Positions 1-7,632 of a DNA stretch of 64,000 bases are shown piece by piece (positions within the stretch are counted from its first letter, which is position 1; every line of letters starts with the position of its first letter). A model generated the notes under the pieces. It was not told the origin of the DNA. It did no database searches and was given only the letters and a program-made list of their open reading frames with translations. Position numbers and translations under genes: made by a program. The stretch covers positions 1-64,000 of the forward strand of contig JAEWMX010000007.1 of the NCBI GenBank assembly GCA_023393065.1. Direction: 5' to 3'. Source of the stretch: Bacillota bacterium. GTDB taxonomy: Bacteria; Bacillota_I; Bacilli_A; RFN20; CAG-826.

Positions 1-10
1 GCCACATAAG

Positions 11-86
11 TGGCGCCTACCATAGGACTCGAACCTATGACCGATCGGTTAACAGCCGATTGCTCTACCGACTGAGCTAGGTAGGC
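11..86 (-). tRNA. tRNA-Asn (GTT)
   Basis: A full cloverleaf reads on the minus strand. The seven acceptor pairs GCCTACC/GGTAGGC are perfect, the anticodon loop CTGTTAA gives GTT, a GGTTCGAGTCC T-arm is present, the discriminator is G and CCA is encoded. It follows acpP in the same direction. Confidence 0.97.
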
Positions 87-151
87 GTGTTATTCAAAAG
101 AATAACGCAAGAAGTATATTACCAAAAGGATTTTGAATATGCAATGAAGAT

Positions 152-382
152 TTATTCAGTACCGCACTTCTTGTGAACGGCGCTTATGAGATCGCCGATC
201 GTCTGCAAAGAGGTCATCTCTTCATCGGTGAATTTAATCTTGTATTCATCTTCCAATTCAAGGATGAGCTCGACCATATCAAGAGAATCTAAGCCGTAGT
301 CTTTTAAGGTCTTACCTTCGTCGACGACTTCGATGTTTAATTTTTTCTTAAATTTTTCAAGAACGCTATTTACTTTGGCCAT
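152..382 (-). CDS. acpP: Acyl carrier protein
   Basis: A 76-residue acidic helical protein that carries acyl chains on a 4'-phosphopantetheine arm for fatty acid and phospholipid synthesis in the cytoplasm. The attachment motif DSLD is present near residues 31-34 (context YGLDSLDMVEL), followed by the usual acidic helix (ELEDEY). Length is normal for the family. The start follows GAGG with good spacing and an extended -10 element lies just upstream. It is monocistronic or co-transcribed with the downstream tRNA-Asn. No other fatty-acid genes are nearby, so its partners lie outside the window. Confidence 0.95.
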   Translation of the reverse strand: MAKVNSVLEKFKKKLNIEVVDEGKTLKDYGLDSLDMVELILELEDEYKIKFTDEEMTSLQTIGDLISAVHKKCGTE

Positions 383-404
383 GTTTTTGTCCTCACTCCG
401 TTGT

Positions 405-413
405 ATTATATCA
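405..413 (-). promoter_or_regulatory. Extended -10 promoter of acpP
   Basis: The minus strand reads TGATATAAT, that is TGn followed by a consensus TATAAT. It lies about 22 bases before the acpP ATG, leaving room for a short leader with the GAGG ribosome binding site. No good -35 box is visible, as expected for an extended -10. Confidence 0.7.
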
Positions 414-450
414 AAAATTATTCTTTTGTTAGAAGGAAATTACACCGATG

Positions 451-470
451 AAAAAAGGGCAGATGCCCTT
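451..470 (-). terminator. Intrinsic terminator of the pilus operon
   Basis: On the minus strand AAGGGCA-TC-TGCCCTT forms a seven-pair stem followed by a T tract. It sits 27 bases after the stop of the 48-residue pilin-like gene, so it closes the operon that starts at 5172 and separates it from acpP. Confidence 0.85.
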
Positions 471-496
471 CTTGATCATATATTGGTTAAACGGCT

Positions 497-643
497 CTAA
501 ACAGGTTCTTCGACCGGGGCGAGAATTTGATCGGCGACATGCGAGGTCGCTCCATCAAAAGCCGTGATCAACGCCGTGCTGACGCCCGCGAAAATCAAGA
601 CGACTAGCAAAATGCCGAGCAGTTGCCCTTTAATTTCAGACAT
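497..643 (-). CDS. Small Flp-like pilin candidate (48 aa)
   Basis: The short open frame encodes 48 residues, starting MSEIKGQLLG, then a hydrophobic stretch (ILLVVLIFAGVSTALI), and ending in a polar tail (HVADQILAPVEEPV). It has a strong ribosome binding site (AAAGGAG, 6-7 bases before ATG) and is the last gene before the operon terminator. Size, single N-terminal hydrophobic helix and position beside CpaF/TadB/TadC genes fit a major subunit of a Tad/Flp-type pilus. A classical G/XXXXEY prepilin cleavage site is not evident, so subunit identity is inference. A small membrane accessory protein is the alternative. Confidence 0.65.
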   Translation of the reverse strand: MSEIKGQLLGILLVVLIFAGVSTALITAFDGATSHVADQILAPVEEPV

Positions 644-658
644 TTGTTCTCCTTTCTT

Positions 659-1000
659 CTAATTGTAATATCCGATTACGACGCTTCTTCGAATGCTCAG
701 TTCCATCGGCTCGTCACTCATGACAATCGGTTCATAAGAAGTCGTCACAACATATATGTAAGTGTCGCCGAAGCGCGGAGTGCAATTACTAACGCAATAA
801 ATAGTGCCATCGGCTTCGCTTTCAACGAATTCGACAATGGCAGCCGTAATCCCTCCGTATTCGACTATCAAGTGTCCGGCCGTCATCGCCACCGCATCGA
901 GGTTTGAATAGAGAAGCTGCAAATTGATGATGTCGCTTCCAAAGAGAAATACGTTTATGACGAAGATAAATGACAAGATGACACCGATGCTAGATCCCAC
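659..1000 (-). CDS. TadE-like pseudopilin (113 aa)
   Basis: A small protein with one hydrophobic N-terminal segment (GVILSFIFVINVFLFG) and a soluble C-terminal part of about 85 residues with two cysteines (YCVSNC) that could form a disulfide outside the cell. This layout is typical of TadE/TadF minor pilins. I prefer the GTG at 998-1000 because GGAG lies 9 bases before it. An ATG (1007-1009) and a TTG (1013-1015) in frame are alternatives. It overlaps the end of the TadC gene, so translation is probably coupled. The function call rests on context. Confidence 0.55.
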   Translation of the reverse strand: MGSSIGVILSFIFVINVFLFGSDIINLQLLYSNLDAVAMTAGHLIVEYGGITAAIVEFVESEADGTIYCVSNCTPRFGDTYIYVVTTSYEPIVMSDEPMELSIRRSVVIGYYN

Positions 1001-1658
1001 TGATAACATCTCCAATCATCGTGATAATGCCAAACGTAATCATCATCGTTATGAGTCCCGCGCCAATAAGGGGTAAGGTGTTGAGCGAATCAAGCCCTTT
1101 ACGAATTTTGCTAATCTCATCCTGGTAATATTGATCCGCGATCCGTCCAAAAACACTTTGAAACTGAATAAGGCGCATCTCGTCGTTTCCTTGATCGACC
1201 ATTTGAAAAATACATATCATCGCTTGCTCGATAGTCAGCGATTGAAACCTCTGCCCGAAACGCACAAAAGGCATAACCGTCTTATCTTCATCGATTTGGG
1301 CGAGTAAAGTATCAAGATAATCTTTGATTGTCGGAGAGGCAAAACTCGTTAGTGCTTCAAGCGAATTGTAAATATTTAGTCCGTTGCGTAGATAGATTCC
1401 AAAATAGGTGAAGAGCTTGACGAATTCCTTTTGCATCAAAAAAAGAACGCGGACTCGCAAACTGTGGTAGCGCATCTGGTTATAGACGATGAGAATCAAA
1501 ATGAGGAAGGGGATGAATAGAAGAAGCAAGGGCTTATTAATTAGAAGAATAATTGCCCCGTATGATAGCGAAATAGAACCGGCGATAATCGCCTGTTTCC
1601 GGATCTCTTTTTGATAGTTTAAATTGGCGCCTAAAATAGCCTTTTCAAATGGTCTCAT
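990..1658 (-). CDS. tadC: TadC-like pilus platform protein
   Basis: A 222-residue integral membrane protein of the type II secretion F (GspF) fold. Hydrophobic helices lie at about 25-60 and at the C-terminus (LITMMITFGIITMIGDVISGI), around a cytoplasmic helical domain. In Tad systems TadB and TadC form the membrane platform on which the CpaF ATPase acts. The start is the ATG at 1656-1658, inside the end of tadB, preceded by AAGGA at 8 bases. The longer frame beginning TTG is less likely. It is the second of two tandem F-type proteins, as in canonical Tad loci. Confidence 0.75.
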   Translation of the reverse strand: MRPFEKAILGANLNYQKEIRKQAIIAGSISLSYGAIILLINKPLLLLFIPFLILILIVYNQMRYHSLRVRVLFLMQKEFVKLFTYFGIYLRNGLNIYNSLEALTSFASPTIKDYLDTLLAQIDEDKTVMPFVRFGQRFQSLTIEQAMICIFQMVDQGNDEMRLIQFQSVFGRIADQYYQDEISKIRKGLDSLNTLPLIGAGLITMMITFGIITMIGDVISGI

Positions 1659-2355
1659 GATTGTTTCCTTCAAGAATCGGCGAATTCAAAAACTTATTGA
1701 GAGCGAGGTGATTAGAGATGAGAAGTAAGAAAAATAGCGAAGAAGTCATGGCGATGACAAGTGTTTCGTTTAGCAGTTTACTATAAAACTGGCCCATGCC
1801 AAAACGCATGAAAACGATAATGCCGAGAGTAATCGTCCACAGCACGACAAACTCTACTACTTTGCGATTGATGATAGTCGCCACGCTCATCGTGGCTTCT
1901 TCCATGCGATGTACTTCTTGAATCAGGGTCGCAGCCATCGTCAAGATATCGCCCCCTTGCTCTTCATAAAGAGTCAAGATGTTAAGAAACATATAGTAGA
2001 CATCAAAGCGAAAATACTTATTCAAATAGTCGATTTGCTCGCGTACCGAAAGATGTTCGATGTGCTTAATCTCTTCTCTTAACAATCCATCGCAGTTCAT
2101 CGTGGCGTTGGAAAACGCGTCCGCCATGGAATTGCGCACGCTCATCGAAAGGAGAAAGTTGTTGATAAATTTATGGCATTCTTGCGCGCTAGTCATCATT
2201 TTTCCGTGTCTTTCGACTTTACGTTTAAAATAAGCAATACCGTAGACGCAGAAAAGAATGGCAATGATCCCGGCAAGGTAAAAATTGCCGCTGGCAACAT
2301 AGCCAAAAACTCCCAAGAGGAGTGAGACAAAAATGACGGCTATGATGATTCGCAT
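1645..2355 (-). CDS. tadB: TadB-like pilus platform protein
   Basis: A 236-residue membrane protein with an N-terminal helix pair (MRIIIAVIFVSLLLG...), a central F-domain (LREEIKHIEHLSVREQIDYL) and two C-terminal helices (LWTITLGIIVFMRFG; LVIAMTSSLFFLLLI). It pairs with TadC as the pilus assembly platform. The start chosen is the ATG at 2353-2355, overlapping the cpaF stop region, with GGAG about 11 bases upstream. A longer frame from further upstream would overlap cpaF without purpose. Short overlaps on both sides indicate translational coupling. Confidence 0.75.
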   Translation of the reverse strand: MRIIIAVIFVSLLLGVFGYVASGNFYLAGIIAILFCVYGIAYFKRKVERHGKMMTSAQECHKFINNFLLSMSVRNSMADAFSNATMNCDGLLREEIKHIEHLSVREQIDYLNKYFRFDVYYMFLNILTLYEEQGGDILTMAATLIQEVHRMEEATMSVATIINRKVVEFVVLWTITLGIIVFMRFGMGQFYSKLLNETLVIAMTSSLFFLLLISNHLALNKFLNSPILEGNNHETI

Positions 2356-3416
2356 CGATAAAAAATCTCCATTATATTCTCTCCCTGTTGACAAGATTTG
2401 ATGAGCGACACGGTATAGGGTGATGGCGTGTTAAAAAGTGTTCCATCCGAGGTCTTTTGATATATCAAAAACGTTTGCTGGCTCTCATGTTCGATTTCAA
2501 GGAAGGAAGAAAGAAATCGTCTGATGCGACCTTCCCCATCGCTTTCTTTTTTTAAATAGAGATAGTAGCGAAAATGCTCCCGTATGTCATTTGATGCTTC
2601 TTTATAACTAGTCTCTTGTCCGTTTAGCAAAACCATGCGCACCATGCGGCTCGCGATGGTGTCGACGCTTTTGGCGTGAATCGTCGTCAAAACGGGATGA
2701 CCAGTCATCGCTGAATTCAAGACATCAATCATCTCCTTGCCGCGGCTTTCGGCAATGACCAGCCAATCCGGATTGCTTCTCAAAGCGTTTCTTATCAACT
2801 CTGGAAATGAAGCGTGTTGCAAATGGGGATTGACCTGCCAACAAGTCAGGTCGATATTTTCGTTAGCCGAGTTATAAGTCAGCTCCTGAATATTATCGAT
2901 GACCACCACTCTTTCGTGGCTTTTTATGCGCGATAGGAGATATTTCTGAAGTTCGGTTTTCCCCGTTCCGGTAACTCCTCCGATCACGAGCGATTGGTGA
3001 TTGGCAATTAAGATATCAATTATCTTGCTGATTGGTTCAGGCATGAACGATCCATCGTCTTTAATTCGTGTTTGATATGAGCCAATTCGAAGCGAAAAAG
3101 TTGGTGTTTTGCTATCGTTGAGCCTTCCGAGGGCATAGTGGACGGCATTCAGGCGAAAGCGACCAAAACTCATGTCAAGCAAAGGCTCGGAGTACGAAAA
3201 TTGCTTTTCGCCTAAGTTAGCGATTTGACGAAGAAAATCGTTAACTTCCTGAGCGCTTACGACAATCGCGCTTCTCGCTCGACCATAATCGTTATGTTGA
3301 TAATAAACGCTTCGGCCGTTAAAAGAAATATCGGTAATCAAATCATCGTCTAAAAGAGGTGCCAAAAAAGATTGATGCAAAAAATCGATGAGCCGTGAAC
3401 TATTATCGTTATTCAT
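2340..3416 (-). CDS. cpaF: CpaF/TadA-family pilus assembly ATPase
   Basis: A 358-residue AAA-type secretion ATPase that should power pilin polymerisation at the membrane. Walker A is GGVTGTGKT (146-154). A degenerate Asp-box is VVIDNIQEL (171-179), Walker B is DWLVIAESRG (217-226), and the His-box is TTIHAKS (244-250) after TGHP. The N-terminal domain (LITDISFNG) is shorter than in long CpaF proteins and lacks their MinD-like N-terminal extension. The start is the ATG at 3414-3416, which overlaps the upstream gene's stop by 8 bases; a longer frame would overlap that gene by 77 bases. Confidence 0.85.
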   Translation of the reverse strand: MNNDNSSRLIDFLHQSFLAPLLDDDLITDISFNGRSVYYQHNDYGRARSAIVVSAQEVNDFLRQIANLGEKQFSYSEPLLDMSFGRFRLNAVHYALGRLNDSKTPTFSLRIGSYQTRIKDDGSFMPEPISKIIDILIANHQSLVIGGVTGTGKTELQKYLLSRIKSHERVVVIDNIQELTYNSANENIDLTCWQVNPHLQHASFPELIRNALRSNPDWLVIAESRGKEMIDVLNSAMTGHPVLTTIHAKSVDTIASRMVRMVLLNGQETSYKEASNDIREHFRYYLYLKKESDGEGRIRRFLSSFLEIEHESQQTFLIYQKTSDGTLFNTPSPYTVSLIKSCQQGENIMEIFYRCESS

Positions 3417-3798
3417 GTTTTTCAATCGTGAAAGTGAGGCTGTTACGATACTCGTAATTAAATATGACAGGGGCCTTAAAACCAATCGTGACTCCGTCGT
3501 AACGATCTAAGGTGTAGCCGCTGCCTTCGTCCTGGTTAAAATAGTGATAAGAAATTGAAAAACTGGCGACATGATTTTTTAGGTTATCGACAAAATAGGA
3601 TTGAACCTCGTATTCTAATTGAGAAGCGATGTAATATGGTTTTTCTTCTGCAGTCAGACCGATTGTGGCGACTGCGTTTTCCATGATGCCGCTTGGCAAC
3701 AGCAAAAATGTGCGATTAATGGCGCTTAGTTTTAAAGAAAAGGTAAATCCTGTCAGCAGCAAGGACATACTCACGACGGCAATCCAGATGCCAGTCAT
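3409..3798 (-). CDS. Membrane-anchored pseudopilin-like protein
   Basis: A 129-residue protein with one N-terminal hydrophobic helix (IWIAVVSMSLLLTGFTFSL) and an exported polar domain rich in beta-like segments. The ATG at 3796-3798 forms an exact ATGA overlap with the stop of the preceding gene and has AGGAG 6-7 bases upstream, so I reject the longer in-frame start. Architecture and place in the operon suggest a TadE/TadF-type minor pilin or assembly factor. No sequence family is recognised. Confidence 0.6.
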   Translation of the reverse strand: MTGIWIAVVSMSLLLTGFTFSLKLSAINRTFLLLPSGIMENAVATIGLTAEEKPYYIASQLEYEVQSYFVDNLKNHVASFSISYHYFNQDEGSGYTLDRYDGVTIGFKAPVIFNYEYRNSLTFTIEKHE

Positions 3799-4820
3799 AG
3801 AATTGTCTCCTGCCACTCGTCGAGAACTCCGCCATTCTCGGGTGTCGAAACACCGATGCAATATTGCGAGCTCCGACAGTCTCCCATAAATTGCAGATGG
3901 GAGTAATAAGTGAAGTTATAAACAATGTCGACTTCATTATATCCGCAGTTGTTGATTAGCATTTTTAGTCGGACATCGCGCTCGGTGCTAAAGCGCTCTT
4001 TTGGAAAGTAAAAATTATCCGTCGGTATAAAGCCTTCTTTGTTGATCGGTGACATCATCAAGGTATCGGGGTCGACAAACAACTCGGCGGCCAAGCGAAT
4101 TTCATAGTTGTCGCGGTCGATGGCGACAATATGCGCTGGGATTTCTCGATAGTTAAAAGTAAGACCTCGAGGAAAAAGACTATAGAGTCCTCCGCTTTCT
4201 TCGATATACAATGAAAAGCTTGAAAAAAATAAAGGGTTTTCAGAATAGATGGCCAAGGACGAAAGGTTGAGATTGTAGTAATAATCATCTTCGATGACAC
4301 TTAAGAATCCATAAAAGATAATCATGTCGCGCTTATGATATAAGAACCCGTCGCGCAGCTCAATGTAGTTATAGGCCGAAGAAATCTTTGCCTGGGAGTC
4401 ACTAAGTACAAAGGGGCTCGCCAATTTCGTATGGGCCTCGACCTCTATTTCGTCGAGTAAGCCATTGGTTAAACAGGAAAAGATTAATGTGTTCGGACCT
4501 TCGTCTATCGCATTGTGGTCCAAGACGAATACGCGCGAGATATTCTTAACTGAACCCTTGTTGACATACTCGCTATTTTGAAAGGCGAGAAGCCTATTGG
4601 GATATGAATTGTTTTGTAGATAGATGCGAAACAAAAATTGCTGGTTATCCCTCGTCGCCGAAGCGCGATAAAGAAAGGGGATATCAAGATCGGATTCAAG
4701 CGAGAAAGGACGGACGATAAAAGATATCCAGCCGATTCTTTCCTCGAGATTAAAGCTGAGGCATAACTGAATGAAAGGCATGACGAAAAATAGCAGGCAC
4801 AATCTCCGAAGTTTATGCAT
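3795..4820 (-). CDS. Secreted protein of the pilus operon, unknown family
   Basis: A 341-residue protein with a signal-peptide-like start (MHKLRRLCLLFFVMPFIQLCLSF) and no later membrane segment, so it is probably exported. The mature part is rich in aromatic and acidic residues, with a Cys pair near the C-terminus (DCRSSQYC). It is bracketed by the MG284-like gene and a pseudopilin gene with tight junctions, so it belongs to the same transcript. It might be a pilus tip or adhesin subunit or a pilus-dependent secreted protein; that is inference from position only. Confidence 0.6.
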   Translation of the reverse strand: MHKLRRLCLLFFVMPFIQLCLSFNLEERIGWISFIVRPFSLESDLDIPFLYRASATRDNQQFLFRIYLQNNSYPNRLLAFQNSEYVNKGSVKNISRVFVLDHNAIDEGPNTLIFSCLTNGLLDEIEVEAHTKLASPFVLSDSQAKISSAYNYIELRDGFLYHKRDMIIFYGFLSVIEDDYYYNLNLSSLAIYSENPLFFSSFSLYIEESGGLYSLFPRGLTFNYREIPAHIVAIDRDNYEIRLAAELFVDPDTLMMSPINKEGFIPTDNFYFPKERFSTERDVRLKMLINNCGYNEVDIVYNFTYYSHLQFMGDCRSSQYCIGVSTPENGGVLDEWQETIL

Positions 4821-4824
4821 AAAA

Positions 4825-5172
4825 CTACTCTAGATATTCTAAGAAGCGACAGATAGCCACGCGCTTAAGCCGATAATACGTCGCCGTCGAATACAAACTC
4901 AGCCACCAAAACTTGTAGTTATTAAAGAAAAAATCGTTGTTGATGATTCGCTTTGAATCGACGTCGAGTAGGCGAAAAGCATTTTCGATTTTGCTGATGA
5001 AAAGCTTGTTGACATCATCGCCTTGATACGCTCTAGCGTAAATCGCCATGTTCAAATCAAATTTGCCGCTCCGAACATTCGCTGATTGCAAAGCCTTAAA
5101 ATATAACTTGGCAATTTCGCGAACCTCGCTGCACAAAATACGAAATTTCATGCGATATCTACGTTTTCCCAT
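4825..5172 (-). CDS. MG284/MPN403-like small protein (115 aa)
   Basis: A basic, helical, soluble protein with a striking C-terminal motif: NNDFF followed by WWLSLYS, TYYRLKR and a terminal FLEYL. From memory this resembles the MG284/MPN403 family described in mollicutes, whose role is unknown; I cannot confirm without a search. The W-W...Y-S-x-x-T-Y-Y-R segment resembles the recognition helix of small phage-type regulators, so a DNA-binding role is possible. The start is well supported by GGAGG at 7 bases. It is the first gene of the pilus operon. Confidence 0.45.
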   Translation of the reverse strand: MGKRRYRMKFRILCSEVREIAKLYFKALQSANVRSGKFDLNMAIYARAYQGDDVNKLFISKIENAFRLLDVDSKRIINNDFFFNNYKFWWLSLYSTATYYRLKRVAICRFLEYLE

Positions 5173-5216
5173 TGCGGAACCTCCTTTCTTCCTTTTAAGA
5201 ATTTATAAGTACTGAC

Positions 5217-5284
5217 ATCGCCAAAATGTTAAAAAATAATAAAAAAATGATAAATTTCCACATGTTAAAAAGATTTTTGGCGAT
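5217..5284. repeat. Perfect 10-bp inverted repeat upstream of the pilus operon
   Basis: The arms ATCGCCAAAA and TTTTGGCGAT are separated by 48 bp of very AT-rich DNA. ATGTTAAAAA occurs at the inner side of both arms in direct orientation. The left arm abuts the probable pilus promoter, so this could be a regulator-binding region. Confidence 0.6.
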
Positions 5285-5496
5285 TTGCATGTCGCTCATA
5301 TTTGAAAAAGATCTCGCTAAAAACAGCAAAGAACGTTTTCTAGGTTTCTTATTGCAATGATGTAGATGTCCTCCGTTGTCCGAACAGCAATGCGAATATT
5401 TTGCTGCATCGATAATGTAAGTTGTTATAAGTGTAACATGAGGGGTGGCGACTTACAAACATGTGAAAAGACCTTTAATAAATAAAGGTGATAATT

Positions 5497-5502
5497 TATA
5501 AT
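5497..5502 (+). promoter_or_regulatory. -10 box of gmk, leaderless arrangement
   Basis: A consensus TATAAT ends 8 bases before the ATG of the guanylate kinase gene. Transcription would start at or next to the start codon, and no Shine-Dalgarno sequence lies in between. Confidence 0.55.
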
Positions 5503-5510
5503 ATCAGCAT

Positions 5511-6056
5511 ATGATTATTCTCGTCGGCGCCTCTGCCAGCGGAAAGACCGAAATAGCCAAAATACTCGCCAGAAAGTATGGAATTGTCAAGGCCATAACT
5601 CACACCACGCGGCCAATGCGCGATGGCGAACGCGACGGGGTCGATTATTTTTTCGTTAGCAAGAGCGATTTTCAAGACCTCTTGGCCGCTGACTTTTTTG
5701 TCGAGATGACCTTATATAACGACAACTACTATGGCTGTTCAAAACCACAGGTGAGCGACAGCAAAGCCGTAATCGTCGATCCCAATGGTTTAAAAGCTTT
5801 CCAGAAGCTCAAAAATCCGCGCGTCATATCGTTTCTTATTATCGCTGACGAAGAAATTCGCTTTCAGCGAATGCTGACGCGTGGCGATAGCAAAGAGAAT
5901 GCCTTGAAGCGCATTAATAATGATCACATCGATTTTGATTCCAAAAACATCGGATTCACCAATTACATTGTGGTAAATCAAGATAACACCTTAGAAGAGG
6001 CAGCGGATAAAATATATCGAAAATACACCGAAGCCCTAGAAAAATTAAATTACTAA
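5511..6056 (+). CDS. gmk: Guanylate kinase
   Basis: A 181-residue P-loop kinase that phosphorylates GMP to GDP. The ATP site is GASASGKTE near residue 6. The GMP-binding segment TTRPMRDGERDGVDYFF (about 37-53) carries the conserved Arg, Glu and Tyr residues. A lid region follows (RFQRMLTRGD). It is somewhat shorter than the usual 200-210 residues, mainly at the C-terminus. It stands alone, divergent from the pilus operon and convergent with the ABC-F gene, whose stop codon overlaps its own. A TATAAT box 8 bases before the ATG suggests leaderless expression. A second Gmk may exist elsewhere. Confidence 0.85.
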   Translation: MIILVGASASGKTEIAKILARKYGIVKAITHTTRPMRDGERDGVDYFFVSKSDFQDLLAADFFVEMTLYNDNYYGCSKPQVSDSKAVIVDPNGLKAFQKLKNPRVISFLIIADEEIRFQRMLTRGDSKENALKRINNDHIDFDSKNIGFTNYIVVNQDNTLEEAADKIYRKYTEALEKLNY

Positions 6057-7630
6057 ATATTATATTGTTCAATAAATTCGTCGTATGTAATGTACTTATC
6101 CACGACGATTTTTTCTTTGATGTAGATGATGCGATTGGCCACCGTCTGAATCAATTCATGGTCGTGCGATGTAAACAAAATCACACCGCGATAGTTAACC
6201 ATTCCTTTATTTAGAGCTGTGATGGCTTCAAGATCGAGATGGTTGGTCGGATCATCGAGGAGGATGAGATTGCCGGCGACGAGCATCATGCGGGCGAGCA
6301 TCAATCGAACGCGTTCGCCGCCTGATAGAACATTGACTGGCTTAAGGGCTTCTTCACCTGAGAAAAGCATGCGGCCAAGCCAACCGCGCAAGACGGTTTC
6401 GCTCTGATCTTTAGAGTATGGGCGAATCCATTCAACGAGATTTTCGTCGTGTCCGACAAAAAAGGAAGTGTTATCGCTTGGCAAATAAGTGGGAGTGATT
6501 GTCACACCGTAGCGATATTCACCGCCGTCAGCTTCACCAACTCCTCCTAAAATATCAAAAAGAGCCGTCAAAACTTGGCTATTATCGGCAATAAATGCCA
6601 CTTTATCGCCTTTGTTGATGGTAAACGACAAATTTCTGAACAAACCGTTTTTGGTCAGATTTTTGACCTCGATAACATTGTTGCCAACTTCTTTTTCAAA
6701 TTTCCATTCGACAAAAGGATAACGACGGCTTGAAGGTCTTAAGTCATCGAGGGTTATTTTTTCCAATTCTTTTTTGCGAGATGTCGCCTGCTTGGATTTG
6801 GAGGCGTTGGCCGAGAAACGGGCAATGAAAGTCTCCAACTCTTTCATCCGCGTTTCTTTTTTGACATTTTCACGCTTTGACTGCTCGAGAATCAATTGGC
6901 TCGATTGATACCAAAAATCATAGTTGCCGACGAAAGAGGTGATTTTGCCATAATCGACATCGAGAATGCGCGTGCACACTTTGTTTAGAAAGTGTCGATC
7001 GTGAGAGACGATAATCACGATGTTTTCAAAGTTGAAAAGATAATTTTCGAGCCAGCGCGTGGCTTGAATATCCAAATCGTTGGTCGGTTCGTCCAAGATT
7101 AAAATGTCTGGATTGCCAAAGAGCGCTTGGGCGAGTAAGACTTTGACGATTTGTCGTTGATCGAGCTCGCCGACAAGCCGGTCTTGGTCATCGGCAAAAA
7201 TGCCGAGCGAATTGAGAAGTGTTCGCGCTTCGCTCTCGGCTTCGTAGCCATTTAGTTCGGCATATTCGAGTTCGAGTTCGGCGGCTTTTAAACCATCGTC
7301 TTCGGAAAAGTCGGGTTTGGCATAAAGAGCATCGCGTTCCCTCTGCACTTGAACAAGCCGCTTGTGACCTTCTAAGACGGCATCGACGACACGAAATTCA
7401 TCGAAGGCGTGATGGTCTTGTTTGAGGGCTGAGATGCGTTCCTTATCGGTGACGACGACATCGCCTTTATTAGGTTCTAGCTCACCGGTTAATATTTGTA
7501 AGAAGGTCGATTTGCCGGTGCCGTTAGCCCCGATGATGCCATAGCAGTTGCCTTTGTCAAAAGTCAGGTGAACGTTCTTAAAAAGAACGCGACCTCCGAA
7601 TTGTAAAGTTACATTATCAACTAGTAGCAT
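6053..7630 (-). CDS. ABC-F ATPase, YbiT-like
   Basis: A 525-residue tandem ATPase without membrane segments, of the class that acts on ribosomes. The first domain has Walker A GANGTGKST (34-42) and LILDEPTNDLD (177-187), but its signature is degenerate (GELDQRQ at 154-160). The linker of about residues 240-300 is lysine-rich. The second domain lacks a usable P-loop (FIADNSQVLTALF, 346-358) but keeps LSGGERVRL and LLDDPTNHLD, where the usual catalytic Glu is Asp. Degenerate sites of this sort occur in YbiT-type ABC-F proteins, so this is probably a subfamily trait. The target is translation, not transport. Confidence 0.85.
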   Translation of the reverse strand: MLLVDNVTLQFGGRVLFKNVHLTFDKGNCYGIIGANGTGKSTFLQILTGELEPNKGDVVVTDKERISALKQDHHAFDEFRVVDAVLEGHKRLVQVQRERDALYAKPDFSEDDGLKAAELELEYAELNGYEAESEARTLLNSLGIFADDQDRLVGELDQRQIVKVLLAQALFGNPDILILDEPTNDLDIQATRWLENYLFNFENIVIIVSHDRHFLNKVCTRILDVDYGKITSFVGNYDFWYQSSQLILEQSKRENVKKETRMKELETFIARFSANASKSKQATSRKKELEKITLDDLRPSSRRYPFVEWKFEKEVGNNVIEVKNLTKNGLFRNLSFTINKGDKVAFIADNSQVLTALFDILGGVGEADGGEYRYGVTITPTYLPSDNTSFFVGHDENLVEWIRPYSKDQSETVLRGWLGRMLFSGEEALKPVNVLSGGERVRLMLARMMLVAGNLILLDDPTNHLDLEAITALNKGMVNYRGVILFTSHDHELIQTVANRIIYIKEKIVVDKYITYDEFIEQYNI

Positions 7631-7632
7631 AA

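Larger units (their letters stand above)
5173..5510. other. 338-bp divergent intergenic region (pilus operon / gmk)
   Basis: No convincing gene is present. It contains a perfect 10-bp inverted repeat, ATCGCCAAAA at 5217-5226 and TTTTGGCGAT at 5275-5284, each arm joined to a copy of ATGTTAAAAA; a probable minus-strand -10 (TATAAA near 5200); a stem GTAAGT/ACTTAC (5417-5422 and 5451-5456); a hairpin ACCTTTA-ATAAA-TAAAGGT (5471-5489); and the gmk -10 box. A 30-codon minus-strand frame at 5317-5409 has no ribosome binding site. Confidence 0.6.

Noticed and set aside
3409..3861. A longer form of the pseudopilin-like gene starting at 3861
   Set aside because: The ATG at 3798 has AGGAG and an ATGA overlap with the upstream stop; the extra residues are the shadow of the neighbouring gene.
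5317..5409. A 30-codon minus-strand frame in the pilus/gmk intergenic region
   Set aside because: It has no ribosome binding site, no recognisable motif and no partner; chance is the simpler explanation.
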